Source: Isoetes taiwanensis (Eukaryota > Streptophyta > Lycopodiopsida > Isoetales > Isoetaceae). From it: a stretch of 64,000 nt of DNA. The position numbers and the translations under genes were made by a program. The notes beneath the pieces are model-generated. The model was given only the letters and a program-made list of their open reading frames with translations. It was not told the origin of the DNA and did not search any database. Location of the stretch: NCBI GenBank assembly GCA_021234155.1, contig JAJEKV010000032.1:13222283-13286282 (forward strand). The letters run 5' to 3'. Positions 34,635 to 46,399 of the stretch are shown one piece after another (within the stretch, counting starts at the first letter, position 1; the number at the start of each line of letters is the position of its first letter).

Positions 34635-37600
34635 ATGCTACCAAAAAAGAGAAACGCTGGGGAGGCAGAGTTGGGGAATTCAGCAAAGAAAGCGAGGCCT
34701 GACAATAGTGACTCTTTCGTTGATAAGAGCCAGGAAGTGGATATGGCAGGTGATGGCACCCCATTGGATGCAAACTGCAATTCTTCAGAGGTTGAGATAG
34801 ATGAAGATTTGCATAGCAGGCAACTTGCGGTGTATGGGAGAGAGGCCATGCGCAAATTGTTTGGTTCTCATATCCTGATTTCCGGCTTGCAGGGTCTTGG
34901 AGTTGAGATAGGTATGCTATCAACTTTCAATGTGGTGTTGTTTTAGACAAGAATTAATTCAATAATTTCTTTTCTTGTGTTTTGCAGCCAAGAATGTTGT
35001 TTTAGCAGGAGTTCGCTCAGTGACACTTCATGATACTAAAAATGTTGAAGCTTGGGACCTCTCTGCTCAATTTTATTTATCAGAATCTGATATTGGAAAA
35101 AACCGGGCGCTGGCATGTATTGATAAGCTGAAGGAGCTTAACAATGCTGTTACGATAGACACGTTAACTACTGAGATAACAGAAGATATATTATCTGGCT
35201 TTGAGGTGAAATTCTTTTCAGACGTCTAGCCATTTAGACTATTCTAGACATTCAAGAATACCTATACCACATATAGACATTCCGTTTTTAAACTGCTCTG
35301 TCTGTTCAGATTTATGCATACTCATATGGGTGATATATGTTGTCTTTGGTGAGTACCAAATAGACTTTTGAAGAATGGTACCATGCAAGTTCTGCTGAGC
35401 AGTTAGACATGCATGTTTTTTTCTGTCTTTTTAGGTTGGATGTAATCGTGTTCTGTTGTTATTGTTTTGCAGGTCGTGATTTTTACAGATGTTAAGCTGG
35501 ATGATGCAATTAGATATAATGAATACTGTCGTGCGCATCAGCCACCAATACATTTCATCAAAGCAGAAATCCGGGGGGTCTTTGGCAGTGTCTTCTGTGA
35601 TTTTGGTCCATCATTTACTGTTTATGACGTTGATGGAGAGGAGCCTCATACTGGTATTGTTGCATCCATCAGCAACGACAACCCTGCTGTTGTCACTTGT
35701 GTTGATGATGAGAGATTAGAATTTGAGGATGGGGAGCTTGTGGTGTTCTCTGAAATCAAGGGAATGACTGAGTTGAATGATGGTAGACCAAGGAAGATCA
35801 AGAACACAAAAGCACACCATTTCCTGCTGGAGGAGGACACAAGAGGCTTTTCAACTTACGAAAAGGGTGGAATTGTTACACAAGTGAAACAACCAAAGAT
35901 TCTCAATTTTCTGTCTCTCAAACACACCCTGTCTGATCCTGGTGAATTTCTTCTTAGTGATTTCTCAAAATGTAGCCGGCCAGCCTTGCTTCATCTTGCT
36001 TTTCAAGCCCTGGATCGGTTCTTTTCTGAACAAGGACGGCTTCCATTCCCTGCTTCTGATGCAGATGCTGAGAATTTAATAGCCATTGTGAGAACGTTAA
36101 ATGAAAATGCAGGGAACTTCAAGTTAGACAGTATTGAGGAGACAGTGCTGAAGCAGTTTGCAAGTGGATCACGGGCGATTCTTAATCCAATGGCTGCGAT
36201 GTTTGGAGGAATTGTTGGACAAGAAGTTGTGAAAGCCTGCTCTGGAAAGTTTCATCCTCTTTTCCAGGTTCGTTTTTTCAGTTGATGTTTATATCATGTC
36301 AGTTTTTGTGGTTCACAAAGTTCCTTATTTAAAGCTTTCTATTACCACCGCCTTTTGCAGTTTTTCTATTTTGATTCAGTGGAATCTCTTCCTATGGAGC
36401 CATTGTCTCCTGAGGATGTTAAACCTTTGGGTAGCCGATATGATGCACAGATATCAGTTTTTGGAAGACAGTTGCAGCAGAAACTTCTTGATGCTAAAGT
36501 ATTTGTTGTGGGGGCCGGTGCTCTTGGGTGCGAGTTTCTAAAAAATCTTGCTTTGATGGGTGTTGCTTGTGGAGATAATGGGAAGTTGACGGTCACTGAT
36601 GACGATGTCATAGAAAAGAGTAACCTGAGTCGTCAGTTCTTGTTTCGCGATTGGAATATTGGTCAGGCAAAGTCAACAGTAGCATCTTCAGCTGCACTAG
36701 CGATCAACCCAGATCTTAAAGCGGAGGCTTTACAGAACCGCGTGAGCTCGGAGACAGAAAATGTTTTTGATGATGCTTTTTGGGAAAATTTGGATGTTAT
36801 CATCAATGCATTAGACAATGTAAATGCCCGATTATATGTGGATTCAAGATGTGTTTATTTTCAGAAACCTTTGTTAGAGTCTGGGACCCTAGGTACAAAG
36901 TGCAACACCCAGATGGTAATACCTAATCTTACCGAGAATTATGGGGCATCAAGGGATCCACCAGAAAAGCAAGCCCCCATGTGTACACTGCATTCATTCC
37001 CTCATAACATTGATCACTGTCTTACATGGGCAAGATCTGAATTTGAAGGTTTGTTGGAAAAGACTCCCGCAGAAGCAAATTCTTTCCTAAACAAGCCAGA
37101 AGAATACAAGAATGCTATGAAGTCTGCTGGTGATGCTTTGGCACGTGAAATGGTGGAACGTGTTGTTGAATGTCTTGTCACTGAAAGATGTGAGACGTTT
37201 GAAGACTGCATCCTTTGGGCTCGTAAAAGGTGAGGAAATCTTCTTAAGAAACTAAGTGTTATTGTTTACCTAATTGTTTGGCATTCCTTGCATTTCAGAT
37301 TTCAAGATTACTTTACAAATCGGGTGAAGCAGCTGACTTACACTTTCCCAGAGAATGCCTTAACAGCTTCGGGAGTTCCTTTTTGGTCAGCTCCAAAGAG
37401 GTTTCCTCGGCCCTTGGACTTCTCGTCAAGAGATCCTGGCCATCTTTCTTTTCTTGCTGCAGCATCCATATTGCGTGCTCAGACATATGGAATTGCTGTA
37501 CCTGACTGGGCATTAAACCCTAGAAGGTTGAGCGAAGCAAGTGATAAGATTACGTTGCCCGAGTTTCAGCCCAAGCAAGGAGTGAGAATTGTTACTGATG

Positions 37601-38400
37601 AGAAGGCTACGAGTGTCAATACACCTAGCCTAGATGATTCAGCAGTTATTGAACAACTCATTAGGAGACTTGATGATGGCACTAGGAACTTACCACCAGG
37701 TTTTCGGATGAATCCAATTCAGTTTGAAAAGGTATGCTGCAACTTGGTTTCATGTCTTTTTCTTGTCATGGTTTGCGTTATTTGATTATCTTGTTATCCC
37801 TTACAGGATGATGATACGAATTATCATATGGAGTTCATTGCTGGACTGGCAAACATGCGTGCTAGGAATTACAGTATTCCTGAAGTAGACAAGTTAAAAG
37901 CCAAGTTCATAGCAGGAAGAATAATTCCTGCAATTGCCACTACAACTGCATTGGCAACAGGATTGGTTTGCTTAGAACTTTACAAGGTTTTCCTAGGCCA
38001 CAAATTAGAGAGTTATCGCAATACTTTTGCCAATTTAGCACTGCCGTTGTTTTCAATGGCAGAACCAGTTCCACCAAAGTCATTCAAACACTTGGACTTA
38101 CAGTGGAGTATATGGGACAGATGGGTTATTGCGGGAGACTTAACAATGAGAGAGTTGTTGGATTGGTTTCAGAACAGAGGTCTGACAGCTTACAGTATAT
38201 CATGTGGCCAAAGTTTGCTTTATAACAGTATGTTCCCTCGTCATAAAGATAGAATGGATAAGAAGGTTTCTAATCTTGCAAGAGATATTGCAAAACAGGA
38301 CATTCCACCAAGCCGAAGACACTTTGATGTGGTAGTTGCATGTGAAGATGATGAGGGGAATGATCTTGATGTGCCTTTGGTTTCAATCTGCTTCCGCTAA
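34635..38400 (+). CDS. UBA1: Ubiquitin-activating enzyme E1
   Basis: Six coding exons: 34635-34911, 34988-35205, 35473-36267, 36361-37229, 37299-37731 and 37807-38400, all with GT...AG introns. They join in frame to 1061 residues, close to the ~1080 of plant UBA1. The enzyme adenylates ubiquitin with ATP, takes it on a cysteine as a thioester and passes it to E2 enzymes, in nucleus and cytosol. The N-terminus is basic ([16 protein letters not shown]; possible nuclear signal). The inactive first ThiF half starts at [19 protein letters not shown] (about residues 55-73) with [10 protein letters not shown] at 83-92. The active second half has the nucleotide loop GAGALGCE at 481-488 and [18 protein letters not shown]. 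The catalytic Cys is residue 638 ([12 protein letters not shown]). The C-terminal ubiquitin-fold domain that recruits E2 ends [10 protein letters not shown]. No breaks were found; this looks functional. Confidence 0.97.
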
Positions 38401-39090
38401 ATCATCTGAGGGGGATTTTTCCAATGAATACCTTAATTGCCAATTGTAATAATTAAATTAAAACATTTCTCCTCAAAAGATTGCTATATCAACCTTGCAA
38501 TAAGAATTATTTGCTGTAAAAAGCGTATGCGCGTTTTTGTTTCTTTGAACACCCGTTTTATGGAAAGATATTTAGTTTTTAGTGATGTTATCTATTTTTG
38601 CTGTTTCGTGCGAACAACTGTTAATATTTGGAACTTTTCTACTCATTTTAAAATGCTTTTCCAATGTGAGTCGCACTGTGTTGTCTATAGATGACCCGTT
38701 TTCGGTATTCGGCTTTTGCATTTTTTTTTGCGTTATCAGATGCATGTTTTCCAAAAGTAGGCCTAGTACTTTGCAAGGGCATGCTATGTATTTAGAGATA
38801 CCATAGTATGCTTCTCTTGAACTTGGAACTATGATCATGGATTTGATTTTGTTAATATCGCCTTTGATAGAATTGATAGTGCGTGCATCAACTATACATT
38901 AAATATTTGTGTCTAGTCCTCCAAAACATGTCAAAGACACAACGAAGGTGCTTCTTATGATTAGTCCTCGTCGTTGCAACTACTTCATTAATACAATCAC
39001 TATATGCAAAAGAAGCAAATATATCACCTGATGTTGTCTTTTATATTGTCATCCAACACTTGAATGTGGCGACTCTATTCTAACATTTCT
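38401..39090. other. 3' flank of the E1 gene
   Basis: It holds the E1 3' UTR and non-coding DNA. AATAATTAAATTAAAAC just after the stop (about 38446-38463) could serve as an A-rich processing signal, but no canonical AATAAA is well placed. No other gene is seen. Confidence 0.4.
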
Positions 39091-39227
39091 AAAGTTGACA
39101 AAAATAAACCAAGTTCATAGCATGAAGAATATTCCTACATTTGCCACTTTAACTGCATTGGTGGCTTGTCTAGAATCTTACAAGGTTTTTCTAAGCCACA
39201 AATTAGATAGTATTGAAATATTTTGCC
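39091..39227 (+). pseudogene. Decayed copy of part of E1 exon 6
   Basis: This 137-base segment aligns with 37883-38030 of the E1 gene in the same orientation. Shared runs include CCAAGTTCATAGCA, GAAGAATA, TTGCCACT, AACTGCATTGG, TTACAAGGTTTT and GCCACAAATTAGA. It has small deletions and many substitutions and no longer has an open frame. Because it matches exon sequence only over one piece, it cannot be said whether it came from genomic duplication or a retrocopy. Confidence 0.85.
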
Positions 39228-40363
39228 CTTTATGATAGGGATAATGAGCGTGCACATAGGTCCTTACGCCAGATAAGAGCCTGTGCAAGACCATTTTTCT
39301 ATGTAAAAATTGTGTGAACTAGTTTCGAAGCTGGATCCAGCAACAATAGCTGATTTCAAAGAAGATTAGAATGGTGGCATTAAGCGCAAGCAAATATATA
39401 GGATATAATCTAGGCATGAAATCGAGTGAAATTGCTTTGCCCGATTATTATGTTCCTTAAACCCTAAAACCATTCTCTGTTTTACTAATTATCAAGGGTA
39501 ACGTAAGGTGCACAAATCTGAGGAGGAATATAAGCGCACAAAGGCATAAGGTAAAAGCCTTTGGATATGTTAACAAAATGAAGCTGGTTCTAGAACTACC
39601 TACAGAAACTAGAAGTAGTTTAGTGGAAGATATTGGCTTTTTACATATAGCATTGACAAATGAAGGTTGTGGTAGGACTAACATGGAAAACAAGAAGTAT
39701 TTTAATAAGAGATGCATTGGACATTATACATATGCCATTTCTAACCCCTTTCACTTGTTTTGCTAATTTTCTACCTGGAATAGCAAATGAAGAACCAAAT
39801 TGAAAAATATAGTCGTTTGTGGACATTAATATGAGTTGTAGTGTTTATTCCTTGAAAACCTGTCTTGAATATAATGCAAATAGTTTCTTGTCGCTTTTCT
39901 ATTGGATTTGTTTGGCCTTTGTGTTTTTTTCTAAATGGCTATGCAATGATGGCTAAAGAATCTAGTCCTTCGTCCATTTTGACAATACTTTGATACATGT
40001 TATGCTTGAGAAGAAATGTGTATTGCTAATACTTACGCATGATGAAGCACCAAAATAAATGAAACTCCCTTACTTTCCTATTGTTATTTTTGATAGTGCA
40101 AAGGCAAATAATAATGAAGAACAATTGGCTAATTAAACCCTAAACCCTGTGACCACCTTCAAGATCTTGGAAGGTTGGAGCAAACCATCCAAATAAATAT
40201 ATGCAGACATACTCACATATTAATAAGCAATTAGCATGCTATAATTGGAGTTCTGAAAACAAAGAAGAAATAAAGAGTGAAATTTGCTCCATGCCAAGTA
40301 GGATCTTTTATTTGCTTATGTGTGAGTACAAAAACAAAAACAGAAACAGAGATAGGATGAAAC
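39228..40363. other. Intergenic DNA between the E1 fragment and the dirigent gene
   Basis: No gene is supported. Short ORFs at 39457-39826 overlap on both strands and have no recognisable domain. Confidence 0.4.
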
Positions 40364-40837
40364 TCATTTGTAGAGGAAAGCCTCTACAAACTGGAAGGGG
40401 TCAGAAGGGGAGGAATGGAGGAAAGCATAGCCAGAGGCGAGGCGAAAGCTTCCGGAGGTGCCGACGACGCCGAGCTCATGTCTGTAATCAGAGTTAAAGA
40501 TCCAGCCATGGAAGAAAAGGGCACCAGCAAAGTCACTACTATTGAAGGAGCAGGCGAGGCTGAGGACAGCGGAGACTGGGTCAACGACCAGGAAGCCCCT
40601 GATACGACCGAGGTCGCGGGCCTGGGGGGTGCGGTCGTCCAGGAGGGGGCGCTCGACCAGGGTCATGTTGCCGAGGACCTGGTCAGGGGCCGAGAGGCTG
40701 GCCATGTAGAAGGCGATCTTGGCGTGCATTTTGGGGCCATTTTCGTCCCGCTGATGCCTTGCTAATTCATCTGCATAGCCTTGCACTAGCATTATCATCC
40801 CAAATATTACCAGCGCTTTTATGCCTCCTCCCTTCAT
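40364..40837 (-). CDS. Dirigent-family protein, single exon
   Basis: An intronless 157-codon ORF. The N-terminus (MKGGGIKALVIFGMIMLVQG) looks like a signal peptide, so the product is probably secreted to the cell wall. The rest fits the dirigent beta-barrel: AKIAFYMASLSA, then GRIRGFLVVD, a central strand pair (SLACSFNSSDFAGALFFHG), and the hallmark ELGVVGTSGSFRLASGYAFL (usual form: E-AVVGGTGKFR-ARGYA). Dirigent proteins steer the coupling of phenoxy radicals in lignan and lignin formation. At 157 residues it is a little short of the usual 180-190, mainly in the region before the barrel. The third Gly of the VVGGTG motif is Ser-flanked (GTSGS), and the substrate cannot be predicted. Base composition is much more GC-rich than the flanks. 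No breaks were seen. Confidence 0.88.
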   Translation of the reverse strand: MKGGGIKALVIFGMIMLVQGYADELARHQRDENGPKMHAKIAFYMASLSAPDQVLGNMTLVERPLLDDRTPQARDLGRIRGFLVVDPVSAVLSLACSFNSSDFAGALFFHGWIFNSDYRHELGVVGTSGSFRLASGYAFLHSSPSDPFQFVEAFLYK

Positions 40838-40870
40838 CTTTGAACCCTGCTTTCCATCAGCTTGCCCCCA

Positions 40871-40878
40871 TTTATACC
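40871..40878 (-). promoter_or_regulatory. Likely TATA box of the dirigent gene
   Basis: The minus strand reads GGTATAAATGG about 35-40 bases before the dirigent ATG. With a start site about 30 bases downstream, the 5' UTR would be very short. This is either a genuine short leader or a sign that the true start site is elsewhere. Confidence 0.5.
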
Positions 40879-40879
40879 T

Positions 40880-41610
40880 CCTTTCTTTTCATAACGTTCC
40901 TTCTCCTTAACGCCTTCGTTCCCTTCAAAAATTTTCCGACCCTATTCCACTCTTTGTCCTCTAGTATCGTATCATAACCCCCCCATCCTTACCGATCTGG
41001 TATATGATGACAATGCTTTTTCGATTCCTTATATGCTCTCATAATTGGACATGGCGATTATTTTCCAAGTGTCACCAAATCCATCCCTCATGTTACCATG
41101 TTACTCAGCGCCAGTTTCCATTAAAGGAATATGTTACATGGCTTGTTTGCAAATGCCCTAGCTTCTGTGTCCCACTTGCATGTGCAGTCTAGGTTCCGAT
41201 CGCCTTTGGAAATGTCATCTAATTGCCAGATTTTAAAATTAACATAACATCGGGTTAAGGTTGGGTGTTGCATTCCTTGTGCTTTTTGTTTTAAGATTGC
41301 TATAATAAAGGGCTAATAGCCCAGACGATTAATGATACTGATTTAGGGCATCAAACAAGTGTCCCTCATGCAAATTCTACCAGAAATAATGTGGAGAAAA
41401 ATAATAGCAACACCCAGCAGGTTGATTACTTTAGATGATGCCCGTGCATTTAAAATACCAGTATTTCCTTGTTTTGGAAGGGTAGGATATGAGGTTGTTG
41501 TAGTCCTCTTTGGTGGTATTGTAAAGATTTAAGTAATTTGTTCGATTTCATTTATCTCTCTCTTGTATTTGATTTCTTCTAAGAGGTCGATGTTGAAGTT
41601 TTTTTTTCGT
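40880..41610. other. Intergenic DNA upstream of the dirigent gene
   Basis: Pyrimidine-rich near the gene, AT-rich beyond. Nothing recognisable apart from the possible promoter at its left end. Confidence 0.4.
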
Positions 41611-42416
41611 ATAGTTTGTGTTTATCGACGTCTATTGCCATTTTGATTGGAGTGCCAACTTGGACATTTGCCTTTCTATAGAAATTGATAATGAAATTGG
41701 AGTGCTCAACTTGGACAATTATCCAATTGTCGGGCAACCCATAGGATGTCAGCACCTTATTTTTTTTGATCTGAGACTTTACGTAAGAATACTCTACGAA
41801 ATACTGCCTATCAGAACAATTGTATTGCAAGAGTTGCCCCCTCCTCAAGGGTTGCCACGACAATCGAGGTAAAAAGTTAGTCTTCAAATGGTTGGTGATA
41901 CACCAAAGTATAGCTGGTCCATTAGATGCAAATATGACCCTGCTGTGATGGAGGAATGCCCCTTGGACTGTGGCCATAAAGAAACTTCCAATCATGTATT
42001 TCTCTGCCCATGGTTAGAGGAATTTTGAACTTGGTCTTTCCAATTGAATAGAGGTGCTCTAGGGGATCTCAGAACTTTAGGGTACTTTGTTGTTGGATCA
42101 TTTGGGAACATAGAAATTAGGTAGCCATAGAACATAAAAACCTCAATTTAAGGGCGTGGATACTGCATATGAGATTCTTCTTCAGTGAATGCAGAATAAA
42201 ATTGTTATGGCTTATACTTATTCTTCTCTTGATCAAGAGAAGAAAGTACTGATTTGGCATACTTATCTTTAGATTCATTCTTATGCATAGACAGGTAGTT
42301 GTGCTTAGTTGGATCAGTTTGTCCGCTGGGGTTGTAATCCTGCCTTCGTATTTTATGTTGTTATAATTTTGATTGGTGAATAAAGCTTGTCGTCCTTACA
42401 AAAAAAAGAAAAAAAC
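41611..42416 (+). pseudogene. LINE 3' end with zinc-knuckle remnant and poly(A)
   Basis: At about 41945-42010 the plus strand encodes EECPLDCGHKETSNHVFLCP, the CCHC knuckle found at the C-terminus of many LINE ORF2 proteins, followed by WLEEF. Downstream the frame is broken and non-coding. The segment ends with AATAAAGCTTGTCGTCCTTA and an A-rich tail (42399-42416), the expected poly(A) signal and tail. The part before 41880 has an 84-codon ORF without clear motifs. It is a 5'-truncated, old insertion. Confidence 0.65.
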
Positions 42417-44185
42417 TAGCAGTAGGGCAAGCTTGGGGCAGAGGTGGAAAAAGAGTACAGATGAAGGAAAGAAAAACAAGTCGTTCAACATTGTTTCTTG
42501 TAGTTGTTTTGCACGCTAGTTGGTGAAGAATGTGGCTTGTAGTGATGGGACAAACCATCTTGACAGGACGAACAATACAAAAGTGCATAGCATCCAATAT
42601 GAAGGCCAAGAATCGAGCAAAAGTCATGTGCTCTTGGCAGAACTTTAACTCCTATTCAATTCTCCACACATTGGGGGTTGGGGGGGTGAGGAGAGGGGCA
42701 TTTAACTTCACTCTATAGTTCCACATCGGTCCACATCCTTCTCTAAGGTGTACCACAATGAAGACACTGTTTGTGTTCTGGGTGCTGCACGATGATTTTG
42801 AAGAACACAAATAGTGTCTTACTTGCAAGAACCCTAATTTGTCATGGTACTACAAAGATTTGCGACAGTGCAAGGAGGAACCAGAAATGCATAAGCATTG
42901 AGAGCTTTACTATTAATCAGTGGATCAAGGGTCCTGAAGTGTTGCCTTCGAGGTATAAGAAATACCAGTAGATGTTTACCAAGCTCCTTCAAATTCCATC
43001 TGCTAATTTTGTCTTGCTGCTACTCAAAAAAAATGGGCCCACGAAAAGATCTTCAAATTACGTGCTTAAGCACATGAGAAATCACAATGTAAGACTACAA
43101 ACTTTTTATGTTTTCCTATTTTGTTGTTATAGAAATATGCACTATATGTAGGAAAGAAGATTGCCAAGTTTATTTACCTCCTTCACCAACTCTTGCGAGC
43201 AAAAAAATGTATATTATTGAAGCCCAAGTCTTAATCAAAGAAATTTTTGGATATTGCAGTGGAGAAAAAAAATACGTCTGATTTTACTGGATAAAATCCT
43301 AACTTGCCGGAGGATTTATTCTAAATGCTAAATTCCCATTCTCATGCTATAAACTAACAAGTGCTTTTGCAACTTTGCAAAATAACTCACTGATCCTTAA
43401 CAATGTTGCTCTAAATTAACTACCATAGCCAAGGCTATTTATCCATGCGTTTGTTAAATACTTTGTCTTGTCGGAAAGAAAAAACAAATCTAGCGTTCGC
43501 CCATGCTCCTGTTGCTTGACCGGTTTAAGAAAAAATCGTCATGACCCTATCATAGGCCGTTCAAGAGGATTCAGGATTGCCCTTAAGGCCAAACTTCTAT
43601 AGGCACAATTTAGAAGGGTTTGCAAATTTTAGTTTTTTGCTCTTAGTTTGGTTTTTTCAATTTCGAACAAGGTCATAGAAGTGCAAGCAAATTTTTGCTA
43701 ATGTTACTCAGCCAACACATTGGTATCCCAAATAAAAAATACAAGTAGAGCTAATATATATACACAATCATTAACTTTTAGTACAGATGCGTTTCAAATT
43801 GTAATGAATTTAAATACAAACTTAAATACCTATTAGAAAGTTTGAGAATGATGTTAGTTTTTGGATAGAATACATGCACACTTCAAAGTCTTTCTCATGC
43901 TTGAGATAGCTTAAACGCCCACAAACAAATGGGACATTACAACAGCCAATGGACCTTCAAGTTTTAGACATATGTTCTTCCTGCTAAATCCCAATGGTTG
44001 GCATGCCATGCAAGTGCCATTAAGTGCTTTAGATTAACAAGGTCACTTACAGATTCCAAACCATCTTCAGATTTCTAAGCTCGAATTCTTATAATACTAT
44101 TACATGCTCATTTATTGAAAGGATGAAGAGAAAATAACCTGTCTTCATAAAATTGTCAAAACATAGCAATATTTCTGTAGGAAGA
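42417..44185. other. Unassigned AT-rich intergenic DNA
   Basis: Nearly 1.8 kb without a supported gene or a clear repeat. ORFs are under 90 codons and featureless. Confidence 0.45.
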
Positions 44186-44735
44186 AGACATCGTAAATAG
44201 GAGCGCTATCGATATTATGCCGATTTGCATCGGCATAAAGCTCCTAAATTTTATATTGGTGACCTTGTTTGGCTTCTTCGTAGGGACCTCCCTACCTCAC
44301 GTCCTTGCAACATGCTTGACTATCGTCGCCTTGGTCCTCCGGATCACGACACAGATCAGCGATGTGGCATTTTGGCTCGAGCTCCCTCCAGTTGTTTGGC
44401 TACATCCAGTATTTCATGTTTCTCTATTGGAGCCCTACACAGTCAATACTTTCCCGGATTGCGTTCCTCCGCCGCCACCAGTGGAAATTGATGATCATGA
44501 GGAGTTCGAGGTTCGAGAGATTCTGGACTCCAAGTTTCTTCGCCAGCGATTATATTACTTTGTCGATTGGGAAGGTTACTCACCAAGTAATAAGACCTGG
44601 GAGCCTGCCGAGAATCTAACTAATGCTCTTGATAAAATTGCGGAGTTTCACCAACATTACCTGGATAAGCCAAGTTTGAGTACTCCAGCCCCAGTTCCAA
44701 GGACTCGTCGCCGTCGTGGGAGGGGGGTGGTGTGA
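44186..44735 (+). pseudogene. Chromovirus (Ty3/Gypsy) integrase C-terminus and chromodomain
   Basis: It begins near 44186 with DLHRHKAPKFYIGDLVWLL in one frame. After a frameshift it continues HPVFHVSLLEPYTVNTFPDC and a chromodomain: EEFEVREILDSKFLRQRLYY, then VDWEGYSPSNKTWEPAENL and HQHYLDKP. The aromatic positions for methyl-lysine binding (Y/F, W, Y or W) are kept. Chromodomains target integration to heterochromatin. The VDWEGYSP...WEPAENL and YLDKP style is nearer to Tcn1/sushi-type chromoviruses, known from fungi, vertebrates and mosses, than to the chromodomain at 1290-1480. The stop codon TGA (44733-44735) lies inside the first bases of the LTR. All upstream pol sequence is missing. 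Confidence 0.83.
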
Positions 44736-45244
44736 CAATCATACGGATATTCGTATCATACAAATATTATAGTCGTATGTACAAAAGATGGTCGTCACAC
44801 GGACGCAAAAAGGTAATTACACAAGATAGGGTTTGAAGTCGCAACCTTCTAGTTGCGAGTCACACACCTTGTCAAGTGCAACTACCAATATTTGTTAAAG
44901 ACATTTTCTCACGACTTTCTCATATGCTGGACTGTTTCTAGGAGGTTCTACATGCATGCGCGACACTTGGCATGATCTCATCCATAGAGTGGCGCGATCC
45001 TGACCGTTGGCCTAGATATATAAGGAGGCATCTCTTTCTTGTCGAACCATTCTGGTTCAATGCCAGTATTGAGCCTTCTAGGCATCTGTCTCGTGTTCCT
45101 GCTTGCCTTCGGGTCATTGTACTTTTGATTCCTGTTCATATATCAGATTCTTTTCCGATCTTGGCTTATTTCTTGCATATTTTCCATGTATTTTCTCTAT
45201 TTTCGCATAGGTTCATGACACTTCCTTTGTTCTAGATATTTACA
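44731..45244 (+). repeat. 3' LTR of the chromovirus fragment
   Basis: It starts TGTGACAATC immediately after a purine tract (GGGAGGGGGGTGG, 44718-44730). The right end is less certain: TTTACA at 45239-45244 is the best TG...CA partner, giving about 514 bp. A TATA box is inside at 45016. The 5' LTR is absent from the window. Confidence 0.6.
45016..45022 (+). promoter_or_regulatory. TATA box in the chromovirus LTR
   Basis: AGATATATAAGGAGG sits about 285 bases into the LTR, in the usual place for the U3/R border. Transcription would start near 45045-45055. Confidence 0.55.
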
Positions 45245-46385
45245 AAATCATCCATTGAGATCTTGACCTAGGTCAAATCGTGACTACGATTCTCCTGACC
45301 AGTCAAGGATGATCTGGACATGGTGGGTGTGAATGAGCAGCTGGTAGCTTATGTAGTTAGCATATGATTATGAACATAAATTAGCTCCAACAACTCGCAT
45401 AAGCAATTTCTCGGAGAAAATTGTCAGTTTTATTCATGATAATCGTCGTGGTGATTACTCGGGCCTGCTCATCATATATTTTTATTTTACTGCAGCTCCA
45501 GATGTGTTCGGAACGACTGCTTGTGGCGAAGGGTGTGGTGGTGGCTAAGGGTAAAATTCACGCATTCACTAGACAACACAATGATCAAGTTCCAAATGGA
45601 GCATCCATTGTTTCCATTGACATGGGACGATTCAGCTAGACTGCATTTCGTTGAACCTGAAATAGAGATGGTAGAGCAAGCAAGAGGCGCATTCATACTC
45701 TGGCTTGCAACTGACGTTGTAACTGAAGCACCACCCCTGAAAGGTGAAGATAAATTGGCAGGCGCCCGCTAAGGAGGAAGAAGCTAGGATGGAATCACCC
45801 AAGGTGGTCAGTAGGGAAGACTTCATAGAAAGCACTTACAAGCTGATGCACGAGTGTTGTGACAGACCTTATGGCATGGGTACTATATTGTATACAGATC
45901 CAAATCATTCTATTTCTGGCTTGCCCCTAGAGGACGAGCATTGCTGCCACGGTCATGGAGGTGCTTCACATGCCTGCAAGTCCATCAATGAGGTGTTTGG
46001 CTTGCATCGAGATGCCCCAGCTGCACGATTTGGTGCGTTCAGCTGGTGCTTGTGGATGACACCCCTCTGTCTAAGAGTTTGTGAAAAGTAATGAAGCATC
46101 TGAGGCAAGGAAGCAGCATTTCGAAGAACTAGAATTTGCTAGCTCAAAGAGAAAATACAAGTTACTCGGTAAGAGACGAGCGAAGCATGCAAATAGGCCT
46201 TTGAAATGTACTAGGAAGACAGCCGACCAGGCAGTTAGAGAATTCGTAAAATCTTCGTGCTGTCTGAAGCTTTGCTGTTCTGTGTTCTCGGTCAAGGAGG
46301 TTGCTAACCTTAGGACCTTCTACTGGAACATGAAATCGTCTGATCGAATTACCTTTGTGTGCTGCTGCTGATGAGGTTGGCATAG
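45245..46385. other. Unassigned stretch with several medium ORFs
   Basis: Plus-strand ORFs of 72-115 codons occupy 45421-46371. One (45744-46091) has HECCDRPYGMGTILY and a Cys/His-rich DEHCCHGHGG, and the next (46081-46371) is basic. I recognise no domain, and no consistent splice model links them. They may be a decayed gene or LINE flank. Confidence 0.3.
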
Positions 46386-46399
46386 TGATGCTCAATAAT

